A stretch of 58,960 nucleotides of DNA from an uncultured Lachnospiraceae bacterium (GTDB lineage: Bacteria; Bacillota_A; Clostridia; Lachnospirales; Lachnospiraceae): assembly GCA_910577835.1 (NCBI GenBank), contig CAJTOU010000019.1, forward strand, positions 1 to 58,960, given 5' to 3'. The notes under the pieces were generated by a model, which saw nothing but the letters and a program-made list of their open reading frames with translations, was not told the DNA's origin and did not search any database. How positions within the stretch are numbered: position 1 is the stretch's first letter; each line of letters begins with the position of its first letter. The translations under genes were made by a program, and so were the position numbers. Shown here in pieces: positions 52,347 to 58,960 of the stretch.

Positions 52347-53042
52347 ATGAAAAGAGGAAAGAAATACGTAGAAGCTGCAAAGTTAATCGACAGAACAGCA
52401 GCCTACGATGTAGAGCAGGCAATGGAGCTTGTAAAAAAGACTGCAACTGCTAAATTTGATGAGACAATTGAGGTTCATATCAGAACAGGCTGTGACGGAC
52501 GTCATGCAGAACAGCAGATTCGCGGCGCAGTAGTATTGCCGCATGGTACTGGAAAATCAGTAAAGGTTCTTGTATTTGCCAAGGGTGACAAGGCTGCCGA
52601 AGCAGAAGCAGCAGGAGCTGAATATGTAGGAGCTGAGGAGCTGATTCCTAAGATTCAGAACGAGGGCTGGTTTGATTTTGATGTTGTGGTTGCAACACCG
52701 GATATGATGGGCGTTGTAGGACGTCTTGGACGTGTACTTGGACCAAAGGGCTTAATGCCAAACCCGAAGGCCGGTACAGTAACCATGGATGTTACAAAGG
52801 CTGTTAATGATATTAAAGCTGGTAAAATCGAGTACAGACTTGATAAGACAAATATTATTCATGTGCCAATTGGAAAGGCTTCTTTTTCAGAGGCCGATCT
52901 TACGGACAACTTCCAGACACTTATGGATGCTATCAACAAGGCAAGACCTTCTTCGCTGAAGGGACAGTATTTAAGAAGCGTTACGGTAACATCAACAATG
53001 GGACCGGGCGTGAAGTTAAATGTAGCCAGACTGGCGAATTAA
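52347..53042 (+). CDS. rplA: Ribosomal protein L1
   Basis: This 231-residue protein (MKRGKKYVEAAKLIDRTAAYDVEQAMELVKK) is of normal bacterial length. It has the VVATPDMMGVVGRLGRVLGPKGLMPNPKAGTV core and the KAGKIEYRLDKTNIIHVPIGKASF segment. TAGGAGG precedes it. It forms the L1 stalk and can repress its own mRNA. A strong terminator follows, and the usual next gene rplJ comes only 2.1 kb later. Confidence 0.97.
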   Translation: MKRGKKYVEAAKLIDRTAAYDVEQAMELVKKTATAKFDETIEVHIRTGCDGRHAEQQIRGAVVLPHGTGKSVKVLVFAKGDKAAEAEAAGAEYVGAEELIPKIQNEGWFDFDVVVATPDMMGVVGRLGRVLGPKGLMPNPKAGTVTMDVTKAVNDIKAGKIEYRLDKTNIIHVPIGKASFSEADLTDNFQTLMDAINKARPSSLKGQYLRSVTVTSTMGPGVKLNVARLAN

Positions 53043-53070
53043 GGTTATGTTCAGATAGAATCAGGATATA

Positions 53071-53110
53071 AAAAAATTCCGGAAAATGTTTATGTTTTCC
53101 GGAATTTTTA
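53071..53110 (+). terminator. Terminator after rplA
   Basis: AAATTCCGGAAAA (53074-53086) and TTTTCCGGAATTT (53095-53107) form a perfect 13-bp stem with an 8-base loop and a T-run. It ends the rpmG-to-rplA transcript ahead of the inserted genes. Confidence 0.92.
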
Positions 53111-53186
53111 TAAAATATCAGCCAGAAAACTCATGGTTTTTAGATTGTGGGATAAATGGTGTCAGTTTTAGAAAATTTGCATTTCT

Positions 53187-53236
53187 CACTGAAACAAAAC
53201 CATTTTTGTTATTCATATTTGAGTGAAGTGAAAGGA
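53187..53236 (+). promoter_or_regulatory. Leader hairpin and ribosome binding site, copy 1
   Basis: CACTGAAA (53187-53194) can pair with TTTGAGTG (53218-53225) with one mismatch. GTGAAAGGAATGA then carries the ribosome binding site. The same arrangement with a different stem sequence precedes the protease gene (53682-53734). Confidence 0.5.
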
Positions 53237-53248
53237 ATGAATGTAAAT

Positions 53249-53518
53249 ATGAAGAAAATGCGGAATATTGTTATATGTGTTATTGTAGCAGTTCTTGTTT
53301 TTTTAGTAATAAAATGTTTTGTAATAGTTGGAAAAGTGACAGATGTAGAAGAAGATATTTTTTATATCACATATGATGATTTTGTATTAAGCATACCAAA
53401 AAGTTATGTAAAATCAAGTGTGAAAAAAGGGAATACGGTTATTGTTATATATAATGGAGAGATATTAGAAACATATCCTGGAAGATTAAGAAAAATTATA
53501 TATGTAGTTAAAATATAA
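53249..53518 (+). CDS. Small membrane-anchored protein in the rplA-rplJ insert
   Basis: About 89 residues from the ATG at 53249 (MKKMRNIVICVIVAVLVFLVIKCF). AAAGGA is 12 bases upstream; an in-frame ATG at 53237 directly abuts that site. One N-terminal hydrophobic helix (about residues 6-26) is followed by a short beta-rich outside domain (VGKVTDVEEDIFYITYDDFVLSIPKSYV, then KKGNTVIVIYNGEIL). No family is recognised. It shares its leader type and strand with the secreted protease 230 bases downstream, so a linked role such as an inhibitor or processing partner is possible. It is visibly more AT-rich than the ribosomal genes around it. Confidence 0.6.
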   Translation: MKKMRNIVICVIVAVLVFLVIKCFVIVGKVTDVEEDIFYITYDDFVLSIPKSYVKSSVKKGNTVIVIYNGEILETYPGRLRKIIYVVKI

Positions 53519-53681
53519 GAAAAAATCAATAGAAAAGTATAGGGATAATCTGACAAATCAAAATATATTAAATAAGCTATTTTTAAATAATCTAAATAAA
53601 CTGATAGATTGAATTAAAAGTATTTTTTGAAGTTTACAGTAAGTTTAAATATCTCTATAAAAATTATTATTAAAAGGATAA

Positions 53682-53734
53682 GCTCAAGAAAACAATCTTT
53701 TTATGCTATTTTGTGCTTGAGCAGAGTGAAAGGA
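53682..53734 (+). promoter_or_regulatory. Leader hairpin and ribosome binding site, copy 2
   Basis: GCTCAAG (53682-53688) and CTTGAGC (53716-53722) form a perfect 7-bp stem, followed by GTGAAAGGAATGA. The layout is the same as at 53187-53236, but the paired bases differ in both arms. Confidence 0.5.
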
Positions 53735-53746
53735 ATGAGTATAAAA

Positions 53747-54727
53747 ATGAAAAATTCGAGAAAAGTATTAGTATTTATAATAATGTATTGTTTTTTATGT
53801 AAGACTACTTTGTTTGCACAAGATTTAGAAGATACAGAAACAATTGTTTATCAGCCTGTTTCTAAAAATACAATAACAGGAGAAATCAAAAAAGAATCTA
53901 TTTTACAATCTTGGAAAAAAGACAGTAATAATTTGCAATCAATAAATTTAAACAAAAAATATACACAATCCATGGAAACGCAAGCATATATTCCTACTAA
54001 AAGGCAAACAACGATTTTTGAAGATATGCAGTCTAAAATAGCTTATTCTCTAGGTGAGTATGTAGTAGAACCATTGGAAATTTTAGGTGAAGATAATCGT
54101 ACCCGTATTACACAAACAACAGAATTTCCTAATTCAGCAATTTGTTATTTAGAAATGAAATTTCCTGATTCAGATAAAATTTATGTTGGAACAGCATGGA
54201 TGTATGGTAAGTATATGGCAGTAACAGCTGGACATTGTGTATATGATAAAAGTTTGGGTGGTTGGGCAGAATGGATAAAAGCCTATCCAGGCCGAAATGG
54301 GAGTAAAGTACCTTATGGCTCATATCGAGCAACAGTGCTTTATACAGATGAACAATATTTACAAAATGAAAGTGATGATTATGACTGGGGAATATTAACA
54401 TTTGCACAAAATATTGGTTCTAAAACGGGATATTTTGGAGCTTCATATAGTAGTGCAGATTTATCGGGTACTTCAGTGGTGCTTCGAGGATATCCAGGAG
54501 AATATTATGCACAAATGTGGACAATGTCAGGTAAAATAGTTGGTTGTTCTAAACTTCGATTAAATTATCATATTGATACAACTGGTGGGCAAAGTGGTTC
54601 TCCTGTTTATAAAGATGATGGAAAATATCAATGTGTTGGAATACATATACAAAAGGGATTTGGTTATTATAATCAGGCAATAAGAATAACGAAAGACCTT
54701 TTTGATATCATGAATAAATATAGATAA
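53747..54727 (+). CDS. Secreted trypsin-like serine protease (S1/V8-like)
   Basis: About 326 residues from the ATG at 53747 (MKNSRKVLVFIIMYCFLCKTTLFAQ), a natural signal peptide; ATG 53735 would abut the ribosome binding site. After a pro-region of about 110 residues the protease domain shows the full triad. His is in VTAGHCVYD, Asp in DDYDWGIL and Ser in DTTGGQSGSPVY. The shape is that of glutamyl endopeptidase/V8-like enzymes, which are activated by removal of the pro-region. It is probably exported and active outside the cell. The gene sits between rplA and rplJ, an unusual place, and is AT-rich compared with its neighbours. Substrate and purpose are unknown. Confidence 0.88.
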   Translation: MKNSRKVLVFIIMYCFLCKTTLFAQDLEDTETIVYQPVSKNTITGEIKKESILQSWKKDSNNLQSINLNKKYTQSMETQAYIPTKRQTTIFEDMQSKIAYSLGEYVVEPLEILGEDNRTRITQTTEFPNSAICYLEMKFPDSDKIYVGTAWMYGKYMAVTAGHCVYDKSLGGWAEWIKAYPGRNGSKVPYGSYRATVLYTDEQYLQNESDDYDWGILTFAQNIGSKTGYFGASYSSADLSGTSVVLRGYPGEYYAQMWTMSGKIVGCSKLRLNYHIDTTGGQSGSPVYKDDGKYQCVGIHIQKGFGYYNQAIRITKDLFDIMNKYR

Positions 54728-54855
54728 TTCCTTTATATTTTAATAGTGTTTTTAAATACGATTAAAAAAATTTATTGAATTTGAAGAAGAAAACAATTTT
54801 ATTATATATATTTTTAGAGATATGTTTAAAATATTTATAGATTCACAAAAAACAG

Positions 54856-54884
54856 TTGACAAGTCCCTGATTATATGATATCTT
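54856..54884 (+). promoter_or_regulatory. Sigma-A promoter for the rplJ-rplL transcript
   Basis: TTGACA (54856-54861), a 17-base spacer and TATCTT (54879-54884) are placed directly before the L10 leader. Confidence 0.78.
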
Positions 54885-54899
54885 ATCAAAGGTTTTTTA

Positions 54900-55041
54900 A
54901 ATAAACCATTGCCGAAGACAGCAGGTTTGGAACTTTGCTTCCAACTAACGCAATGCGCCTGCCGAGGAATGTGAATCACTTGTCGATTGTATTATATTTA
55001 TCGATTGTAACACTTCCGGTCTTTTGTGCCGGAAGTTTTTT
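54900..55041 (+). promoter_or_regulatory. Ribosomal protein L10 leader RNA
   Basis: The conserved blocks of the Firmicutes L10 leader are present: CCGAAGACAGCAGG (from 54913), then CCTGCCGAGG-type pairing near 54958, ending in an intrinsic terminator. Binding of the L10(L12) complex to this leader is known to lower expression of rplJ-rplL when the proteins are in excess. It survives intact directly downstream of the inserted protease gene. Confidence 0.82.
55011..55041 (+). terminator. Attenuator terminator of the L10 leader
   Basis: ACTTCCGG (55012-55019) pairs with CCGGAAGT (55029-55036), followed by six T. It is the off-switch hairpin of the leader. Confidence 0.85.
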
Positions 55042-55182
55042 AGGCATCAACATAAAGTTGGCTGCATAATGTAGAGTGCTTCTTATGAGCAATTAACACA
55101 AGTGTTGATTGCATGTTCGGCAGAGAGTGAAAGCTCTCATATTTGTCCATTTGGACATCGATTATAAAAGGAGGCAGAAATC

Positions 55183-55677
55183 ATGGCAAAAGTAGAATTA
55201 AAACAGCCTATTGTTGCTGAAATCAGCGAATTGCTTGACGGTGCAAAGGCAGCTGTTCTTGCAGATTACCGTGGTCTTACCGTAGAGCAGGACACAGCGC
55301 TTCGTAAGCAGTTAAGAGAAGCCGGCGTGACTTATAAGGTATACAAAAATACCATGTTGAATTTCGCAATCAAGGGCACGGATTTCGAAGGTTTAAGCGC
55401 ACATCTGGAAGGTCCTACCGCTATCGCAGTATCAAAGGAAGACGCTACTGCTCCTGCAAGAATTTTATTTAATTTCGCCAAGAGTGCTGAAGCACTGGAA
55501 TTAAAAGCAGGTGTTGTAGAAGGAACCTATTATGACCAGGATGGTATTAAGGTAATCGCAACTGTTCCATCAAGAGAGGAGCTTCTTGCAAAATTCCTTG
55601 GAAGCATCCAGTCGCCTATTGCAAACTTTGCCCGCGTTATCAAGCAGATTGCGGAAAAGAACGAAGAGGTTGCATAA
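55183..55677 (+). CDS. rplJ: Ribosomal protein L10
   Basis: This 164-residue protein (MAKVELKQPIVAEISELLDGAKAAVLADYRGLTVEQDTALRKQLREAGV) has the normal length and a C-terminal helix (IANFARVIKQIAEKNEEVA) that binds L7/L12 dimers. AAAGGAGG precedes the start. It anchors the stalk and, with L12, regulates its own leader. Confidence 0.97.
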   Translation: MAKVELKQPIVAEISELLDGAKAAVLADYRGLTVEQDTALRKQLREAGVTYKVYKNTMLNFAIKGTDFEGLSAHLEGPTAIAVSKEDATAPARILFNFAKSAEALELKAGVVEGTYYDQDGIKVIATVPSREELLAKFLGSIQSPIANFARVIKQIAEKNEEVA

Positions 55678-55738
55678 AATAGGTGTATTTATGTTTGCCG
55701 GAAATACCGGCGGGATTAGAATTTAGGAGGAAATAAAA

Positions 55739-56104
55739 ATGACAACTCAGGAAATTATTGAAGTAATCAAAGGTTTATCTGTATTAGAGTTAAATGAATT
55801 AGTAAAGGCATGTGAAGAAGAGTTCGGCGTATCCGCAGCAGCAGGTGTTGTTGTAGCACAGGGTCCTGCAGGCGGTGCAGCAGAAGAAGAAAAGACAGAA
55901 TTTGATGTGGAATTAACAGAAATTGGACCAAACAAGGTTAAGGTTATCAAGGCTGTTAAGGATGCAACAGGTCTTGGTCTAAAGGAAGCTAAGGAAATCG
56001 TTGATAATGCTCCAAAGGTAGTAAAAGCTGGCGTTTCCAAGGAAGAAGCTGAAGACCTCAAGACAAAGATTGAGGCAGAAGGCGCTAAGGTTACTCTTAA
56101 ATAA
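55739..56104 (+). CDS. rplL: Ribosomal protein L7/L12
   Basis: This 121-residue protein has an N-terminal dimer helix (TTQEIIEVIKGLSVLELNELVKACEEEFGVS), an Ala/Gly hinge (about 33-52) and a C-terminal factor-binding domain (EFDVELTEIGPNKVKVIKAVKDATGLGLKEAKEIVD). TTAGGAGG supports the start. A small GCCGG/CCGGC hairpin (55697-55711) lies in the 61-base gap after rplJ, and a terminator follows. Confidence 0.97.
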   Translation: MTTQEIIEVIKGLSVLELNELVKACEEEFGVSAAAGVVVAQGPAGGAAEEEKTEFDVELTEIGPNKVKVIKAVKDATGLGLKEAKEIVDNAPKVVKAGVSKEEAEDLKTKIEAEGAKVTLK

Positions 56105-56153
56105 TATAACCGGTATTAGCGTGTATTAGAACAATCATTGAAAAGAAAATCAG

Positions 56154-56191
56154 AGTCGGAATTCCGCATAAACGGTTTTCCGACTTTTTTC
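56154..56191 (+). terminator. Terminator after rplL
   Basis: AGTCGGAA (56154-56161) pairs with TTCCGACT (56178-56185), followed by a T-run. It closes the rplJ-rplL unit before the rpoB promoter. Confidence 0.85.
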
Positions 56192-56226
56192 TTTAAAATT
56201 CCTTTAAAATTTCTTCGAAAAACCGC

Positions 56227-56255
56227 TTGACAGATTCTTCCAAAGGTGATACTAT
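56227..56255 (+). promoter_or_regulatory. Sigma-A promoter for rpoB
   Basis: TTGACA (56227-56232), a 17-base spacer and TACTAT (56250-56255) give an independent start for rpoB with a leader of about 110 bases. Confidence 0.72.
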
Positions 56256-56371
56256 GAGAAATGCACTATTGTTGTTAATGGGAGAAGTATGCCCATTTGT
56301 CAGCAATACAACCTAAGTCACTTAACCCTCCCAAGGGTATAAGAATAAATAGAACAGGGGTGAAATGTCAA

Positions 56372-58960
56372 ATGGAGAAAAACAGGATACGTCCGGTTAA
56401 AAATGGCAAAAGCTTACGAATGAGCTTTTCAAGGCAGAAAGAAGTCCTTGAGATGCCAAACCTTATTGAAATCCAGAAAAATTCATACAATTGGTTTCTC
56501 ACAGAAGGTTTAAAGGAAGTTTTCGATGATATCTCACCAATTGAAGATTACAGCAACCACCTCAGTCTGGAATTTATTGACTTCCAGCTCTGCAGAGATG
56601 ATGTGAAGTATTCAATTGAAGAGTGCAAGGAAAGAGATGCTACATATGCAGCTCCTCTTAAAGTAAAAGTAAGACTTCACAATAAAGAAACAGGTGAAAT
56701 TACTGAACATGAGATATTTATCGGGGACCTTCCTATTATGACTGAGACCGGCACTTTTGTAATCAACGGTGCGGAACGTGTAATTGTAAGTCAGTTAGTA
56801 CGTTCTCCGGGCATTTACTATGGTGTAGACCACGATAAACTCGGAAAAGAACTGTATTCATCCACAGTAATACCAAACAGAGGTGCATGGCTGGAGTATG
56901 AAACCGACTCAAATGACGTTTTCTATGTACGCGTTGACAGAACAAGGAAAGTTCCTGTTACTGTACTTATCCGTGCATTGGGCATAGGTACAAACGCTGA
57001 AATTAATGAACTGTTTGGCGAAGAACCCAAAATTCTTGCAAGCTATGAGAAGGATACATCCACAGACTATCAAAGTGGTCTGCTCGAATTATACAAGAAA
57101 ATCCGTCCGGGCGAGCCATTAAGCGTGGACAGTGCTCAAAGCCTGATTACAAGTATGTTTTTTGACGCAAGAAGATATGACCTCGCGAAGGTGGGACGCT
57201 ATAAGTTTAATAAAAAGCTTGCGCTGAAAAACAGAATCACTGGAAGAACGCTGTCGGAAACAGTAGTGAGTCCTGTTACAGGAGAAGTGCTGGCAGAAGC
57301 GGGAACCATTGTGACAGAAGAGCTTGCAGAAACAATTCAGAATGCAGCCGTTCCATTTGTCTGGATTCAGACAGAAACAAAGAATATCAAGGTTCTTTCC
57401 AATATGATGGTGGACATTCATGAATATGTGGAGTTTGATGCAAGGGCGCTTGGTGTGAAAGAGCATGTATTTTTCCCTGTTCTTGCAGATATTCTCGATG
57501 CATCGGAAGATGAGGAGTCTTTGAAGGAAGAGATAAAGAACAATCTTCCGGAACTAGTTCCAAAGCATATTACAAAAGAGGATATTCTTGCTTCTATCGG
57601 TTACTGTCTGAATTTGGAGTATGGCATTGGCAATGCGGATGATATCGACCATCTGGGTAACAGACGTATCAGAGCTGTCGGCGAACTGCTGCAAAATCAG
57701 TACAGAATCGGTCTTTCCAGAATGGAGAGAGTAGTGCGTGAGAGAATGACTACTCAGGATATTGAGGGAGTTTCTCCGCAGTCATTGATTAATATTAAGC
57801 CTGTGACGGCTGCAGTCAAGGAGTTCTTTGGAAGTTCGCAGCTCTCACAGTTTATGGACCAGAATAATCCTTTAAGTGAGCTGACACATAAAAGACGTCT
57901 TTCTGCTCTTGGTCCGGGTGGTCTGTCCAGAGACAGAGCCGGATTTGAGGTGCGAGATGTGCATTATTCCCATTATGGAAGAATGTGCCCGATAGAGACG
58001 CCGGAAGGTCCGAATATCGGACTGATTAATTCGCTTGCATGTTATGCAAGAATTAATGAGTATGGATTTGTAGAGGCTCCATACAGAAAAGTAGATAAAT
58101 CAGACCCTGCTAATCCGCGTGTTACTGATGAGGTAGTTTATCTTACCGCGGATGAGGAGGATAAATTTGTTGTTGCACAGGCAAATGAGCCGTTGGATGA
58201 GAGCGGTTATTTTGTCAATAATAATGTATCTGGTCGATTCCGTGAAGATACATTAAAATTTGAGAAGCGAGTTATTGATTTGATGGACGTTTCTCCTAAA
58301 ATGGTATTTTCAGTCACCACTTCCATGATTCCGTTTCTTCAGAATGACGATGCGAACCGTGCGCTGATGGGATGTAATATGCAGCGTCAGGCAGTGCCGC
58401 TTCTGACCGCCGAGGCTCCTGTGGTGGGAACTGGTATGGAAGTAAAGGCAGCAGTCGATTCAGGTGTGTGTGTGGTGGCAAAGAAAGCCGGAGTAGTGGT
58501 TCGTTCTACCTCAAAAGAAATCACGATTAAATATGATGACAATGGTTCAAAAGAAACCTATCGAATGATTAAATTTTCAAGAAGCAACCAGAGCAACTGT
58601 TATAATCAGGTTCCGATTGTATTTAACGGCGACCATGTAGAGGCAGGAGAAGTAATTGCAGACGGCGCTTCTACAAAGAACAGTGAAATTGCGCTCGGCA
58701 AAAACCCTCTGATTGGTTTTATGACATGGGAAGGTTATAATTATGAGGATGCGGTTCTGTTAAGCGAAAGACTGGTAAAAGAAGATGTGTATACATCAAT
58801 TCATATAGAAGAATACGAGACAGAGGCAAGAGATACAAAGCTCGGACCGGAGGAGATTACAAGAGATGTTCCGGGTGTCGGAGATGATGCCCTGAAAGAT
58901 TTGGATGAAAGAGGAATTATCCGTATTGGCGCGGAAGTGCGTGCCGGAGATATTCTTGTA
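56372..58960 (+). CDS. rpoB: RNA polymerase beta subunit, 3' truncated by window edge
   Basis: The frame from the ATG at 56372 (MEKNRIRPVKNGKSLRMSFSRQKEVLEMPNLIEIQKNS) is open to the last base, giving 863 residues of a protein usually of about 1,200-1,290. AGGGGTG lies about nine bases upstream; the ATG at 56365 is out of frame and stops soon. Seen: IMTETGTFVINGAERVIVSQLVRSPG and the rifampicin-binding cluster (GSSQLSQFMDQNNPLSELTHKRRLSALGPGGLSRDRAGFEVRDVH), which carries the usual sensitive residues. MCPIETPEGPNIGLI and FMTWEGYNYEDAVLLSERL follow. It is the catalytic core partner of rpoC, presumably just outside. Confidence 0.98.
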   Translation, partial: MEKNRIRPVKNGKSLRMSFSRQKEVLEMPNLIEIQKNSYNWFLTEGLKEVFDDISPIEDYSNHLSLEFIDFQLCRDDVKYSIEECKERDATYAAPLKVKVRLHNKETGEITEHEIFIGDLPIMTETGTFVINGAERVIVSQLVRSPGIYYGVDHDKLGKELYSSTVIPNRGAWLEYETDSNDVFYVRVDRTRKVPVTVLIRALGIGTNAEINELFGEEPKILASYEKDTSTDYQSGLLELYKKIRPGEPLSVDSAQSLITSMFFDARRYDLAKVGRYKFNKKLALKNRITGRTLSETVVSPVTGEVLAEAGTIVTEELAETIQNAAVPFVWIQTETKNIKVLSNMMVDIHEYVEFDARALGVKEHVFFPVLADILDASEDEESLKEEIKNNLPELVPKHITKEDILASIGYCLNLEYGIGNADDIDHLGNRRIRAVGELLQNQYRIGLSRMERVVRERMTTQDIEGVSPQSLINIKPVTAAVKEFFGSSQLSQFMDQNNPLSELTHKRRLSALGPGGLSRDRAGFEVRDVHYSHYGRMCPIETPEGPNIGLINSLACYARINEYGFVEAPYRKVDKSDPANPRVTDEVVYLTADEEDKFVVAQANEPLDESGYFVNNNVSGRFREDTLKFEKRVIDLMDVSPKMVFSVTTSMIPFLQNDDANRALMGCNMQRQAVPLLTAEAPVVGTGMEVKAAVDSGVCVVAKKAGVVVRSTSKEITIKYDDNGSKETYRMIKFSRSNQSNCYNQVPIVFNGDHVEAGEVIADGASTKNSEIALGKNPLIGFMTWEGYNYEDAVLLSERLVKEDVYTSIHIEEYETEARDTKLGPEEITRDVPGVGDDALKDLDERGIIRIGAEVRAGDILV

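Noticed and set aside
1..58960. CRISPR arrays or tRNA/rRNA genes
   Set aside because: No regularly spaced direct repeats and no cloverleaf or rRNA signature were seen on either strand.

Overview
The window comes from a low-GC, flagellated Gram-positive bacterium of the Clostridia, most likely a Lachnospiraceae (Clostridium cluster XIVa) relative. The evidence is the core order rpmG-secE-nusG-rplK-rplA-rplJ-rplL-rpoB with its L10 leader, clostridial ribosome binding sites, SigD/sigma-28-type promoters at flagellin genes, and Spo0A-like and AgrC-like regulators. No tRNA, rRNA or CRISPR array was seen. All calls come from reading the sequence, without database searches.

Region 1 (1-11 kb) is an accessory and regulatory zone. 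It holds a truncated CHAT (caspase-like) protease with two small partner genes, a decayed and an intact copy of a double-XRE regulator, and a Spo0A-like response regulator/GHKL kinase pair. A 14-codon gene with a near-perfect ribosome binding site lies between the regulator and the kinase. The zone also has a graveyard of three broken transposase genes and further XRE regulators.

Region 2 (11-34 kb) is a surface-glycan and flagellin block. It has a secreted surface protein, an O-antigen ligase/polymerase-like protein and a sigma-28-driven flagellin with six cysteines. Next comes a complete set of bacillosamine-type genes (PglE, PglC, PglD, PglA and PglF homologues). A very AT-rich run of glycosyltransferases, acetyltransferases, a Wzx flippase and an MBOAT/DHHW O-acetylation pair follows. 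It ends in a broken acetyltransferase gene.

Region 3 (34-50.6 kb) holds an unusual ABC transporter, then what looks like a flagellin-glycosylation island: a FabG-like reductase, an acyl carrier protein, an AMP-forming ligase, LuxE-like and LuxC-like proteins, PseC and PseG of the pseudaminic acid pathway, a CgeB-like glycosyltransferase and the Maf flagellin glycosyltransferase. After these come a double-HTH regulator, a short atypical flagellin, a YvyF-like protein and a FliD-like cap protein. The likely logic is that the Pse genes supply a nonulosonic sugar, the acyl module may decorate it, and Maf attaches it to flagellin.

Region 4 (50.6-59 kb) is the ribosomal protein/RNA polymerase cluster, each part with readable promoters and terminators. 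It is interrupted between rplA and rplJ by an AT-rich two-gene insert: a small membrane-anchored protein and a secreted trypsin-like serine protease, preceded by related hairpin leaders. rpoB runs off the right edge. A family of 25-base palindromes is scattered among the flagellar and ribosomal genes.
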